A stretch of 64,000 nucleotides of DNA from Dasypus novemcinctus (Eukaryota; Chordata; Mammalia; Cingulata; Dasypodidae). Under the pieces are notes generated by a model. That model was not told the DNA's origin, ran no database searches, and saw nothing but the letters and a program-made list of their open reading frames with translations. A program made the position numbers and the translations under genes. The stretch lies in NCBI RefSeq assembly GCF_030445035.2, contig NC_080702.1:13648029-13712028 (forward strand), given 5' to 3'. Below are positions 1 through 9,983 of the stretch, piece by piece (positions within the stretch are counted from its first letter, which is position 1; each line of letters starts with the position of its first letter).

Positions 1-195
1 GCTCACAAGCATAGTCATTAGTATCATGGTCTCACTGTTGGACCCTCATTCCCTCCTGGGGGACTGCCACTGCTCCCCTAGGGACCACGACAGAGCACCC
101 CCGGCCAGGAACCCAGTACCCCCCCCAGCTGTAGTTTTTAATTGTTGCCATTATCAGTATATCCAAACATTACCATGCACCCTTTACATAAGGCA
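1..195 (-). mobile_element. L1 3' UTR fragment, antisense
   Basis: The first 195 bases closely resemble 58090-58290, which lies in the 3' UTR of the long antisense L1 at the right end of the window. Both share the runs around 'aagcatagtcattagt' and 'gaccacgacagagcaccccc' (one base differs). The similarity stops near 'accatgcaccct'. The fragment is non-coding and continues off the left edge. Confidence 0.8.
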
Positions 196-299
196 GTTCT
201 TATTTCACCTATTTTGACTGTGGGTTTTATCTGTCATATTTTATTTTTACCAATCTTTTAATACTTTTAGTTACTTGTACTGATATAATATTCATTTCT

Positions 300-770
300 A
301 GACTCTCTTTCAAGCATCTCTCTCAGTATCTTAAATACATCATGCCACTGCCTTCTTTCCTGCATGGTTACTCATGAGAAATCAACACTTAATCTTATCA
401 GGTATGCCTTGTAGGATATGCATCATTTTTCTCTTGCTGCTCTCAGAATTCTCTTTGTCTTTTTTATTTGACATTCTGATTTGTATGTGTCTTGGAGTTC
501 GTCTATTTGGATTTATTCTCATAGGAGTATGTTTTGTTTGGACATGGATATTTATGTCTTTCAATAGGGTGGTAAATATTCTATCATTATTTCTTCATAT
601 ATTCCTTCTGCACCCTTTCCCTTTTCTTCTACTCCTGGGACAGTCATACTAGATGAGATGTTTGCACATCTCTTGCTGTCATTTGGTTACTTGAGACCCT
701 GTTCAATTTTTTCCACTTATCCATTTTTTCTTCATCTTTTTGTATGTTCACTCTCATAGTCCATGTCTTC
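300..770 (-). mobile_element. Old L1 ORF1 fragment, antisense
   Basis: This stretch resembles 63680-64000, the ORF1 part of the right-hand L1, in the same antisense direction. Shared marks include 'gagaaatcaacacttaat', 'ctcttgctgctctcagaattctctttgtct' in diverged form, and the 'ttccttctg.accctttcccttt' end. On the minus strand, 382-564 reads as an ORF1 C-terminal-like peptide with a proline/arginine stretch. It is more diverged than the right-hand copy, so it is an older insertion. The boundary with the fragment at 1-195 is a rearrangement, because the order of L1 parts is not continuous. Confidence 0.7.
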
Positions 771-774
771 AAGT

Positions 775-1088
775 TTTATTCATTTATTTTCCCTTTCCCA
801 ACATCGCTCCCTCATCTGTCTGCTCATTGTTTTGTACTTGTGTCTGCTCACTATGTGTGCTCATCTTCTTTAGGAGGCCCCTGGATTTGAACCCAGGAGC
901 TCCCATGTAGGAGGTGGACACCCAGTTGCTTGAGCCACATGTGCTGCCTGCTTGTTTCTCCTCGTGTCAGCACATTGCATCATCTTGTTGCATCAGCTCA
1001 TCTTATTTAAGAGACAATGAGAACTGAACCCAGGACCACCCATGTGAGAGCCAGACACCCAACTGCTTGAGCTATATCCATTCCTTCC
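775..1088 (-). mobile_element. DAS-like tRNA-derived SINE, dimeric
   Basis: On the minus strand there are two tRNA-like units. One (around 870-945) contains a B-box-like GGTTCAAATCC and ends in a head related to the other SINE copies here. The second (around 1020-1080) has a diverged B box. Left of the units is a T-rich stretch (A-rich tail on the minus strand). I infer a dimeric DAS relative; subfamily assignment would need a repeat library. Confidence 0.65.
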
Positions 1089-1120
1089 AGTGTATTTTTT
1101 ATTTAATTTATTGTGCCTTT

Positions 1121-1616
1121 TGACGTTTGGGGGGTTCCTCTGGCTCTGCCCAAGCTGCTTGAGGGGGAGGTGTTAGATGGACGCACAGCGGGCGCGAAGA
1201 ATGCTGCGGAGACGGCAAGTGGTGGTAACATGCAGTCTGCTTTATTCAGGAAGTGCTGGACAATATATATTGTGGGGTGAGGGGATGGGGCAGGCAGGAG
1301 ACGGCGTGTGGGGCATTGGTCGGTTGGGGCTGGTGGGAGTTAGGCGATGTGAAAGTTGGCCGGCGGGGATTGGCCGGTGGTCGTTGGATGGCATGGCCCC
1401 GGCGAGGGGGAAGAGGGGGAGGCAGTAGGTCGGGCTCGGCGGTTAGGCAGGAACGGTCGAGAGGGCGTGGCTCGCCCGTACCTCGGCGAAGAGCGGGCGG
1501 CCCATTCGCCAGACAGGGAGGGCGGGACTCGCCCATGCCCCTGCGGAGAGCAGGAAGCCCGTCCGTTCTACCAGTTCCCTTGGCCCACTGCAGCTCGCCA
1601 AGATAGCCTTCCCTCA
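1121..1616 (-). repeat. 3' LTR of ERV-A
   Basis: On the minus strand the U3 end is placed at TGAGGGAAGG, directly after a polypurine run (AGAGAGGGGGAAT, about 1617-1629). The far end is placed at ...ACGTCA (1121), giving matching TGA/TCA ends. Inside are a TATA-like run (about 1262-1270) and an AATAAA signal (complement of TTTATT, 1241-1246) followed by a GC-rich R/U5. The left end is less certain: 1128 (ending CCCCCCA) is an alternative. No second LTR is present to confirm the limits. Confidence 0.65.
1241..1246 (-). promoter_or_regulatory. Polyadenylation signal in ERV-A LTR
   Basis: AATAAA on the minus strand, about 20 bases after a TATA-like tract and followed by a GC-rich stretch to the LTR end. 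This matches the U3-R-U5 layout expected of a retroviral LTR. Confidence 0.6.
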
Positions 1617-1970
1617 ATTCCCCCTCTCTGAGTGGCAGGGAGGTGGGTGAAGTTTGCATTGGCAAAGGAAAGAGGGGGAGGGGGAGGGCATAGTGGCAAT
1701 CTGGGGCTAGCAGGTAGCCAGTCGGCAGGTCCGCAGCTCGAAGGTGGTCCGGCGATGGGACAGGCGAATGGCTGCTTGGTTCTGGAGGGCAGCGGCGGTA
1801 TTGGCGGGGCCTGGGGCAAATGAAGTTTTGGAAGATCTGTCTCCTGAAAAGTTAGTGGGGGCTAAAAGGCAGGTAACCCATGGGCTGGGGGAAGTGGGAG
1901 CGCGAGGTGTCGTGGACAGTTTAGCGGGGCCGTAGCTGCTTGAGAGCGAGGGCAGCAGGTGGGGCCGAGG

Positions 1971-2756
1971 TTACAGGAGGCGCGGGGCACCTGCAGGGAG
2001 AACGGGCAGGAGGAGGCCAGGAAGACAAAATGGGGGGGGGTCGTTCTCCGTGGTGGCGAGTCGCTGATAGTTGACCTGTACGTGTGAGCTAAGAATTGCA
2101 TTAGCCTGATCCTTGGCGAGTTGTCCGACTGCCAAAGCGAAGAGGAGAATAATTAGGGGGCCCAAAATAGGGAGGATGTAGGGGAGGATCCAGTTGAATC
2201 CCCAGGAGAGGCCTCCTTGGGTTTCTCTTTCTCTTTTACGTTTTGCTAGCCCCTCCCTCACTTGGGCCATGTTATCTCTAATGAGGCCAGAATGATTAAC
2301 ATAAAAACAACATTCTTCCCCTAAGGCTGCGCAGAGCCCTCCCTCTTTAAGGAAGAGGAGATCTAAACCTCTGCGATTTTGGAGCACTACTTCGGACAGA
2401 GAGTTTAGGGATTTTTCTAGGTGGGAAATGGAGCTTTCCAGACGAGTTATGTCTTCTTCGACAGCTCTCCTGATAGAGGAAAAGGAGGTTTGTTGTGTAG
2501 TGAGGGCTGCAATCCCAGTACTAGCTCCAGCGAGACCTAGAAGTGAAGCAATTGTAATGGCGGTGATAATTTCTCTCTTCTGTACGTAGGTTGGTAGAAG
2601 GTGGCTCTGCCAGGAGTCAAAGAATTGGTTATCATTGTGAAAATAAATGCGGGGGAGTATAATAGCGAGCATGCAGGTTTCACGGGTAGAGTTGAGGGTT
2701 TGGACACTTAAGACATGGGGTGAGGCCGGTGGAGGAACATAGCCATCTTGTGTCAT
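1971..2756 (-). pseudogene. env: ERV-A env, transmembrane (TM) part
   Basis: Open frame of 261 codons ending in TAA at 1971. In retroviruses TM anchors the envelope trimer and drives membrane fusion. Visible parts: a weak basic site just before the ectodomain (QKRE, about residues 59-62), a hydrophobic glycine/alanine-rich fusion-peptide-like segment (64-85), a heptad-like helix (about 92-125), the region known as the immunosuppressive domain (about 126-145), and a CX6CC motif (C142, C149, C150). A hydrophobic anchor follows (about 187-212), then a tail of about 50 residues. CX6CC marks the gamma/type-D class, where SU and TM are disulphide-linked. The frame differs from SU, so this part is no longer joined to a signal peptide. 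The first 20 or so codons are probably out-of-frame overlap rather than real env. The ectodomain-to-tail segment is free of stops. Confidence 0.88.
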
Positions 2757-3831
2757 TATGGGGTATTAGGAACTGGGCAGTTGCTTCAGGGGTAGCGGTG
2801 AAATTGCAAAGAGTTTTCATGGAAAAAACGATAGTACCCCCGATCTTAGTGACGCAGAGCCCGCTCTGAGAGACTGACCGAATTGTCAGCCCTATTCTCG
2901 TTTGATTCCAGCTGCAGGAGGCAGGATTGCTACTTGTGGAGGTTTGGTAAGAGGCATTGGTGGCTATAGCCTTATAGTATGGTGCCGCGGAGGAGTAGCA
3001 TAACCAACAATCTTTTGTGAGATTGGGGTTGGAAGAGTTTAGAGAGAGAAATGAGGCATTAAGGAGGGCGATGAGCGGGTTATGCAGACTCAGTGAGGGT
3101 GCGTCAGAGGAGACATTAGAGGAGATGCTAGAACGAGAAATGATAGGGCGAGTATAATGAGGCAATGAATTGAGGACTGAATTAGGGCCGACTGGGATGG
3201 GGGACGGTGAGGAGATGGTCGGGTTTTTTCTTATAAGAAAGAAGGCACCAGCGTCATGCCCATTCATGTAGAGCCGTATTCCCCATGTGCGGCCAGCAAG
3301 CCATTGGACGTCACTGGGATTTTTTACTTGTAGGGTGACGTTGGTTTGCTGCGGGGAGAGTTGACGACCGAGTAACTTAAGGTTGGGGTCATTATTCGGG
3401 GCTCCCTGCCATCCGACTGCCATGGATTCGCACCCCCAGGCGGGGCAATAATAGTGTGCAGGGTCATGGCAGGAACGGGAGGAGGAGCCTGCTGAAGAAG
3501 GACAGATATAATAGCCTGAAATTGGAGGTCCCCCGGGGCCTGGAACAGCACCTCCCCCGCCGCCATAGCAGCCCTGTCCCTGGCATCCCGGGTAACAATT
3601 GGGACTTTGGCCTGTAAGACAGCAAAGGTGAACAGAGAAGATAGGGGAGGTGGAGGTGACCTTGTATTGAAGTAATTTCTCCTGTTGCCAGAGGCTCAAT
3701 GTCCAATTAAAGGGTTGGTGTGATGGGTTAGAGAGGACAGGTGCAGGGTTGGATAGGAGCGCGAGCATTAAGAGGAGCAAAGATTTAAGTGGAGGAGTAC
3801 CCGGTGGGGGGGGTGCGGCTTGAGATGTCAC
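2680..3831 (-). pseudogene. env: ERV-A env, surface (SU) part
   Basis: Open frame of 383 codons starting with ATG at 3831. SU is the secreted receptor-binding half of a retroviral envelope. A signal-peptide-like leucine-rich stretch lies at about residues 17-35. Several N-x-S/T sites follow. The CWLC motif (residues 275-278), which pairs with the TM CX6CC motif, is intact, and a cysteine-rich C-terminal segment follows. The frame then stops at 2680 while env homology continues in another frame, so a small indel lies near 2690-2710. The start overlaps the integrase end by 47 bases, as is usual for env within pol. The gamma/type-D character contrasts with the betaretroviral integrase upstream. 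It is broken as it stands, though only once. Confidence 0.87.
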
Positions 3832-4588
3832 AGGCTCGATGGTAGAGCCAGATTAGCTGCAAGAGTTGGGGGTCATTGGTTGGGGCGATTGGAGAGGTCT
3901 CTTCGCTCAGCGTCATCTTGGACACCTGATGGGCGAGGAACCACAGCTTGCGCTTGTCTCGTCGTGTCATTGTGGGCGGTGGTGGCGGGCGGATGTTGCG
4001 TCCGGGGATCCAGATTGGCTGTGAGGCGGTTTCTGGAAAGACACAAGCAAAACTTCTCCCTTGGGTAAGGAGGGGGCATGGCCCTTCCCATGTGTTCTTC
4101 TCTGGGTCTTTCCAATAGACCATGGGCATGGGGGTGGGCAGATAAGATGGCCCCCAGTGCTTATGGGTGGGCGAGAGGCCCTTGTTGTCGAAGGTTAGAA
4201 GGTTTAGGTGGATGAGACATGTTGTAATGATTTCATCTGCAGAATTTTGGGGGGCAATTGCCTTCTCTTTCTCTATTTGGGTTTTTAGGCGGCGGTGCTT
4301 ATTTTCAACGAGCGCTTGCCCCTGTGGGTTGTAAGGAATGCCAAAATGGTGCGTGATGTTATAGGCTTGCAGGAATAATTTAAAGCTGCTGCTGTGGTAT
4401 GCGGGCCCATTATCAGTTTTTAGATCCCAGGGGACGCCCATGAACAGGATGGCCTGTCGGAGGGCCTTGATGCAGTATTTGGCTGATTCTCCTGGGAGGG
4501 CGGCCGCATAGGTGAGGTGTGAGTAAGTGTCAATAGCGATGTGGACATATTTGAGCCTCCCGAATGAGGGGACGTGGGTAACGTCCAT
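3785..4588 (-). pseudogene. pol: ERV-A integrase core and C-terminal domain
   Basis: Open frame of 267 codons. Integrase inserts viral DNA into the host genome. The catalytic D,D35E triad is complete in this fragment: D2 (in MDVTH), D59 (in TDNGP) and E95 (in LVEN), with exactly 35 residues between the second and third. The C-terminal part has the W-rich segment typical of the DNA-binding domain (around 'WEGPCPLLT' and 'IPGRNI'). MDVTHVPSFG-type wording is characteristic of betaretroviral/lentiviral-like integrases rather than gammaretroviral ones. The N-terminal zinc domain lies upstream in another frame, so a frameshift near 4605-4615 separates them. The 3' end overlaps env. Confidence 0.88.
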
Positions 4589-4608
4589 TTGCCATCGAGA
4601 GTTGGGTT

Positions 4609-6279
4609 TTAGACCTCAGGGTTTACTCCTTGAGGCTGCAAGGGCCGAAGCGGAAGGAACGGCGCGCAGGTCTGACATGAGCGCACGAGGTGCTTGCACG
4701 TTTCAATAGGTAAGTCTGGCAGTAGATGCCTTAGCGAGGCAGCCGAGAAATGAGAACGGGCGTGTAGGGACTTACCCTGGTTAATATGATCCCCAGCGGT
4801 GGCGAGGGCAAAGGCAGAGACTGCCCGATCGGCCTCCGCGTTGCCCGCGGCCAAAGGGCCAGGCAGGGCTGTGTGACTCCAAACGTGAGCAATGTACCAG
4901 GGGTGGGACCTCCCTTCAAGAAGGCGCTGGAGCATGGCGAGGGCCGTGTCAATGGGTGTATCTCTCGGGAAGAATACCGCATAGGCGAGGGACTTGCATA
5001 CCTGCAGCGTATATAAGCTGTCTGTGAAGATGTTAAGGGGCTGGTCTGCAAAGGCTTGGAGGCAGGCGACAACTGCTGAGAGTTCGCCCGCCTGTACCGA
5101 GTGAGGGTTAGTAAAGACTCGCCTAATGGGCTGGTTTTGGTGCTTGACATAGGCAACAAACGCAAACTTAGTTTTAGAGGTGTCGGTAAAGGCCGTGGTA
5201 CAGTGAGGCAGCGGCGTAGAGGAAGGGAAAGAGTGCTGCTGGGCTGCCAAGGGTGTACGAGTAAGTCCCTGGAGGAGTTTGTGGGAGGGGTAGTGGTTAT
5301 CAAAGGACCCCTGGAAGCGTGACAAGAGGATTTGAGCTGAAGGTTCCTCTTGAAGAAGCAGGCTGAACCCTTGCGATGTGAGGGGCCAGACTATGGTGGA
5401 GGGTGTGGTATTGTAGGTGTGGAGGCTGAGTGTTAGGAGGTCATGTGCCAGGCTGAGCCAGGCGTGGGTGCAGCGGCAAATTTTGGGAAGTCGGCTCTTG
5501 GATAAGTGCACCCATTGGAGTGGACCCTCTTGCCAGAGGACGCTGGTAGGCGTTCCGGGGTGGAGTACATGGGCCAAGATGGGCTTACTGGGGTCATGCC
5601 TCTGTAGAGACATGCTGGTTAGAGCCTCATTGACTAACTTAATAGCGCCCCTAGCCTCCGGCGAGAGCTTGATGCTCCGGGCAGCTGTGGATGTCATAGG
5701 TCCTGGCTGCCTGAGGAGGGAGAACAGCGGCTCGAGTTGGGCAGTGGTGATTGGGATAGCAGTGCGAACCCAATTAATATTGCCGCACAGTTGTTGCAGC
5801 TCGGCTAGCGACAAGCGATCGGGTACGCGCAGTTGCGGGGCGGTGGGCTGCACATGAGAGGATATACGGAACCCCAGAAATGTAAATGGGGGTGCATGTT
5901 GGGCCTTTTCCCTGCTGACGGTGAGGCCTAGTGCCAACAGGTTATCAATGAGCTTAGTCATAATGGTTTGTAGATGTTCTGCGTCCTGTTGGGCTAGGAG
6001 GACATCGTCCATATAGTGGATGATATATGCCTCTGGCCGAAGCGGGGCGACTGTGTAGTTGACAAAATTCTGACAGATGGTGGGGCTGTTGCACATGCCT
6101 TGTGGAAGGACGCGCCACTGATAGCGGGGGTTAGCCCCCCTGTGGTTGCCCAGGGGCACCGTGAAGGCGAACTTGGGCCTGTCCCTAGGGTGTAATGGGA
6201 TGGAGAAGAAACAATCCTTGATGTCTAGGATGAGTATATGATAGTGTGCAGGGATGGCTGATGGGTGAGGTAAACCGGG
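4609..6279 (-). pseudogene. pol: ERV-A reverse transcriptase palm, connection, RNase H and integrase zinc domain
   Basis: A 516-codon frame (6159-4609) that stays open upstream to the TAG at 6280-6282. RT copies viral RNA to DNA and RNase H removes the RNA strand. Counting from 6159: 'LPQGMCNSP' at 18-26, the YMDD catalytic motif at 49-52, then thumb and connection. RNase H follows with its acidic residues visible in the FTDTS, GELSA, FTDSL and AEADRA segments. The end carries the HHCC-type zinc domain of integrase (two H in 'HARSH', C-x2-C in 'SCQTC'). The frame ends at a stop just after this domain, where a single-base indel seems to shift the reading frame. Catalytic residues are retained; the gene is inactive only because of the breaks. 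Confidence 0.9.
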
Positions 6280-6282
6280 CTA
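6280..6282 (-). other. In-frame TAG within ERV-A RT
   Basis: Upstream (6618-6283) and downstream (6279-4609) frames are the same and RT homology continues across the stop, so this is a point nonsense lesion rather than a domain boundary. Confidence 0.85.
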
Positions 6283-6618
6283 CGCGGAACCCATGGGAAT
6301 AATGTGTTTGTTAATCTCCCTGAGGTCATGTAAAAGCTGGTACTTATCTGTGGATTTCTTGTGGATAATGAAGACAGGCGAATTGTAGGGGCTGGTGGAA
6401 GGCTCTATGTGTCCCTTTTTTAGTTGTTCCTGCACTAGTTGTGCCAGAGCTTCAAGCTTGTGGGGCGGTAAAGGCCACTGCTCAACCCATATAGGCTCCT
6501 CTGTGTCCCACTGCAGAGGGGCAGGTTTTGGCCGAGTGCCGTGAGCAGTGGCCCACTCTATTGGTGGGGGGCCGTGGTGATGGATGCTCCAGCCTGTGAG
6601 AGGACATCTCTTCCCCAA
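6280..6618 (-). pseudogene. pol: ERV-A pro-pol junction and RT fingers
   Basis: A 112-codon frame containing the start of RT. Residues around 45-105 carry the fingers motif region ([33 protein letters not shown]). It ends at TAG (6282-6280), in the same frame as the downstream RT ORF, so a single nonsense change separates them. The first 20 codons overlap the end of protease in another frame, matching the pro/pol ribosomal frameshift layout of betaretroviruses. Confidence 0.87.
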
Positions 6619-7073
6619 AGGACAGTGGGGAGCATGGGGAGGAAGAGGGGCTGAAAGGTGCCAGAATGTCCCTCTTCATCCTCCCAGGTGAGGGTATCGC
6701 GCGCCTGCTTAGAGGCGGCGGCCCCTGTGGCCCCTTGGACGGGGGCGCCGTCCACTAGGTACCAGTAATTTTCATAAAGGGAGGGGAAGCAGGAAACTTC
6801 CGCTCCCGAGTCCAGGGTACCGTGAAACCATTGCCCATCTACTTTGAGCACTAGCGTCGGGCGGTCGTTCCCGATGGGGAGCGCCCACATCAGGGCTTTG
6901 GAGGCCGCACAGTGGTCTCTTGGTGTTGGGGCTGAGACCTGCCCCGCTGGGAGTTTAAAGGTGGCGCAGGCTGGAGGGAGGTTACGCGGCATTCTCGGGC
7001 CCAGTGGTAGCCGCGGCCACAGGCACCTGGAAGTTCTGCCATAGGATTCGATAGCCATGATGTCCATTTTCAT
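6558..7073 (-). pseudogene. pro: ERV-A protease
   Basis: A 171-codon frame; the protease part begins near residue 65. Retroviral protease cleaves the Gag and Pol polyproteins and works as a homodimer. The active-site triad reads D-S-G at residues 88-90 (in GTLDSGAEV), where many retroviruses have D-T-G; serine is an accepted variant. The C-terminal marker WGRD is at 153-156, followed by LSQAG. It overlaps the RT frame by about 60 bases. The upstream part of this frame is a gag/pro overlap, where the NC knuckle is read in another frame. I see no dUTPase domain between NC and protease, although betaretroviruses usually have one there. Confidence 0.85.
6980..7042 (-). pseudogene. gag: ERV-A gag 3' end: nucleocapsid zinc knuckle remnant
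   Basis: In a frame different from protease, 7021-6986 reads CGRGYHWARECR. This fits the second half of a CX2CX4HX4C zinc knuckle, the RNA-binding element of nucleocapsid. The first cysteine position is proline here, so the knuckle would not bind zinc normally. This is all that remains of gag; the homology ends near 7072. Confidence 0.7.
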
Positions 7074-7074
7074 G

Positions 7075-9658
7075 TGGAGTCACTACACTGCTTCTTGGTT
7101 TTCAATGATATGGCTCTGTATCTTCTGAGGGCATCTACCTCAACAGTCTTGAATGGGATGTTAGAGGAGTGGGCAGAGACATGGTAGAGAGTTACTTGCT
7201 GCTGCTGGTAGGCAATCAAGTTGTCCTTCCACAAATTTCTCCCACACAGAGGGCAGCTCATGACAGTCCATTGTTCCTGTCTCATTTTTAGTATTTACAG
7301 TCCACCTCTTGATAGGGATGGCATGTTCAGAGTGGCTGGACACTATTGGGTTAAGCCCTTCACTTGCATCAAATCTTAGGCTGCACATAGTTGCTTTTAT
7401 AAGGGGCTATATTGTACTTTGGCCCTTTCCACAATTGTGACTAAAATGCAAGGGTTACTTGTTTAGAATGTTGCCTGTGTCACAAACCCCACCCAAATCC
7501 ATTATTCATGCTGGCCACATTCAATTAGCAGGGTAAGTCAAGGCTGGCCCCCATTACTGCTTGAGACTTTGCTATTGCCCTCTTTAACTTTTTTCAAAAA
7601 GCAGCCTGTGGGGTGTTCTCATTTACATGCATAACATTTCCTAATTAACACATACAATGGTTTTAATATCTGAGCTAAAAGTGTCTTCAATATGCCAACA
7701 ACCTCAGAAAGACCATGAACTTTTTTAGAGTTTATGGTGTGGGAAAATATACTTTAACAACAATGGTTTGACAGAGCAGCAAGGACCTTGTAGTTTGTCC
7801 CAGTTGTTTGCCCATTCCAGGCACTTAAGATACCATTATTTCTGATGCTTCTTTTAATTTTGAAAGAATTAGTGGTTAATATATCATCAGTATAATGAAA
7901 TAGGGTTACAACCACAAGTTTTTTTCCATGCAGCGAGATTCTTTGCCACGAGGCCAGGACAAATGGTTGAGCTATGCACATTGCCTTGGGGAAGCAGTGC
8001 AAAATACACCATTGCCCTTTTCACATGAAGGTGAATGTAGGCTGGCTTCACTTTCCTAAAGAGATAATAAAGCCTTAGCATGTTCTAAAACAAAGGAGTA
8101 ATGATATAACTGGATATTAATTTCTTGCAACAGACTAGCAATATTTGGGGCCACTGCATACAGCAGTGTTATTACTTTAATTCATGATAATCTATTGTTA
8201 TGCACCACCCCTGACTGTCCCCAATCACCACTCTCTTTCTGTAACCAGAGAACTGCTGCTTAAGTAAGAGGTGGAATAAATCAGTTACATACAAGCCAAA
8301 CCATCTGCTGCTTGATTTTCAGAAAGAGAGGTTGTTTCTGTGACACATAACATTGTAAAAAAAATCATTAAAACCATAATTAACAACGTTGTACTTTTAT
8401 CTGATATTATGCTGAAACATTGCTAAATTTCCAGGAATTTTATATACTCTTAAGTATTCATGTGAGCATTTTAGTCAAACAACTTTCATTAACAGAGAGT
8501 TAAAGAGTCTCTCTTAAACATTTTTCATTCAACTCAAAACATAACAAATGAACTTAACCATCTCATTAGTTTACTTTTGTCTTTTACACCTTTACCATGA
8601 TTACATTAATTAACAGGTATTTTATTTTAGCAGAACAGGAAAAAATACTTTCTCCTTAATTTTATGAAAACCTAAGGTTTCTAATGGAATCAAGATGTAT
8701 CTCTCTACCACCACTTCAATATGCAGATTCAGTTGGCCTCTTACAAGTTTTCCTTGTATGAAGCTACCTTTTGTTATTAGCATCAATTCAGTTCCTGTTT
8801 GATAATGACTTCCTGGAATTAGCCATTTAAATATTTCACTTTAAACAATGTTTCTATAAACTCCTTATAACTATTCATAACCACATAGGTTATATTACTT
8901 CATCTTAAGACAAATTCCACCCTCACAGCACACAGAACACATTCCGTTTCTTGATGGTCCCTCTTACAATACATTCTACAAGTTTTGTTCCACATATTTC
9001 CATTCTGCTTTTATGAAAACCAGCCATTTTTTTTCCTTGTCTGCACCTGTTCTCATGCTAATTTTGGTTTCTTAGTTAAATTCTCCCTCTGATCCATGTA
9101 CATCAGTCAGAGATCCTGCTCCAACTGTTAACTCTTCCTCCACTCACCTTGCCTTTGCTTTGGCTGCTAATGGATTGTTAGTACTATCGTGCAAGGCAAA
9201 GAGGAAGGACCAGGCAATGTCTACAACCACTATACATTGCTCTTTCTTAATAAAAGTTCCCTTTACTCTTTGCTCTAACTGCACTAATCCAGCAGGAGTG
9301 TATGGGGCATCCCCCAACTCCCTCATGGTCCTCAATCATCTCTCAGCTGGTCAAGCTCATATTACATGGAAGTGCCTGATTGCCCCAGGATCCTACCCAC
9401 AGCAGACACCCGATGTAAAGTAGGGTCTCCCTAACACTATCTGGAATGGCTAGCATGCTTTCAACTGCCTTATCCTGGTGGGATTCTCTGGAAAATCCTG
9501 CAAACTATGCCATTTGTAACACAGGAGGATCAAGCCTGGTAAAGCCAACAAAATATTTTTGATATTCCGAAGAATCCACATAGAAGTTATAAAGCCAGCA
9601 GAAGCCATGCCATTTTATTTACTCACATAACCCAATGATGGCCATCAGGCGGTGACTG
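7075..9658 (-). pseudogene. ERV-L-like (class III) pol remnant
   Basis: Minus-strand fragments resemble class III retroviral pol. 8081-7754 contains an RT stretch with 'LLPQGNVHSSTIC' and 'FHYTDDIL', the last being a YxDD-type active site with T in place of the usual residue. 7388-7070 contains an RNase H end-like stretch ('VTLYHVSAH', 'EVDAL'). The pieces lie in different frames with stops, so the element is old. 8330-9658 is not clearly assignable; a minus-strand frame at 9335-9144 may be retroviral, but I cannot place it. ERV-B is inserted at the right edge, and sequence beyond 19819 may be the rest of the same element. Confidence 0.55.
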
Positions 9659-9975
9659 TGATGTGGGCTATGGGTGGAAGGCTCTTTGTCTCTTCAGAGA
9701 TAACTAAGCTGTTTGACTTGTGAGTGTGGAACGGTAAGAGGCTGCAATCCTGCCCTTAGGGAAAATGGCAACAGGCTCCAGTCCCAGGAAATGTTTAACA
9801 ATGCAAAGGCTATAAACTTTAAGTATTTAGGGGAAATGCGAAAAGTAAATATGCTAAAAGCTTATCTAGAATATCTGGAGTCCATACTAAAAGCTTACCT
9901 AAGATATGGAAGATATATGCTAATTGAAGCCTATTGAGAACTGGAACAAAGGGACCATTTGGCCTTTCCTCTCTG

Positions 9976-9983
9976 TATAAAAG
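9976..9983 (+). promoter_or_regulatory. TATA box in ERV-B 5' LTR
   Basis: TATAAAAG, about 70 bases before AATAAA; the same string is at 19653-19660 in the 3' LTR. Confidence 0.7.

Larger units (their letters stand above)
1121..7072 (-). mobile_element. ERV-A: recombinant-type endogenous retrovirus, 5' part missing
   Basis: Minus-strand provirus. From high to low coordinates it holds the end of gag (NC zinc knuckle), protease, reverse transcriptase with YMDD, RNase H, integrase with D,D35E, env SU, env TM, polypurine tract and one LTR. The integrase and RT look betaretroviral, while env has the CWLC and CX6CC motifs of gammaretroviral/type-D envelopes. The 5' LTR and most of gag are absent: at about 7072 the sequence switches to an older ERV-L-like remnant in the same orientation. 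Only a few lesions break the coding regions (in-frame stop at 6280-6282, frameshifts near 4610 and 2700), so the insertion is fairly young compared with its neighbours. Confidence 0.9.

Noticed and set aside
870..945. Possible functional tRNA gene
   Set aside because: It is the tRNA-like head of a SINE, with diverged stem sequence and the SINE body and tail attached.
1253..1665. Overlapping GC-rich open frames on both strands in the ERV-A LTR (for example 1253-1606 plus, 1665-1246 minus)
   Set aside because: GC-rich LTR sequence has few stop codons by chance; these have no domain features and lie in non-coding LTR/U3.
3820..5857. Plus-strand open frames of 70-146 codons across pol (for example 5417-5857)
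   Set aside because: Shadows of the real minus-strand pol frames; no recognisable protein in them.
9713..9937. 74-codon frame repeated at 19390-19614
   Set aside because: It occurs in both LTRs of ERV-B because the LTRs are copies; it lacks any known motif and overlaps U3 sequence.
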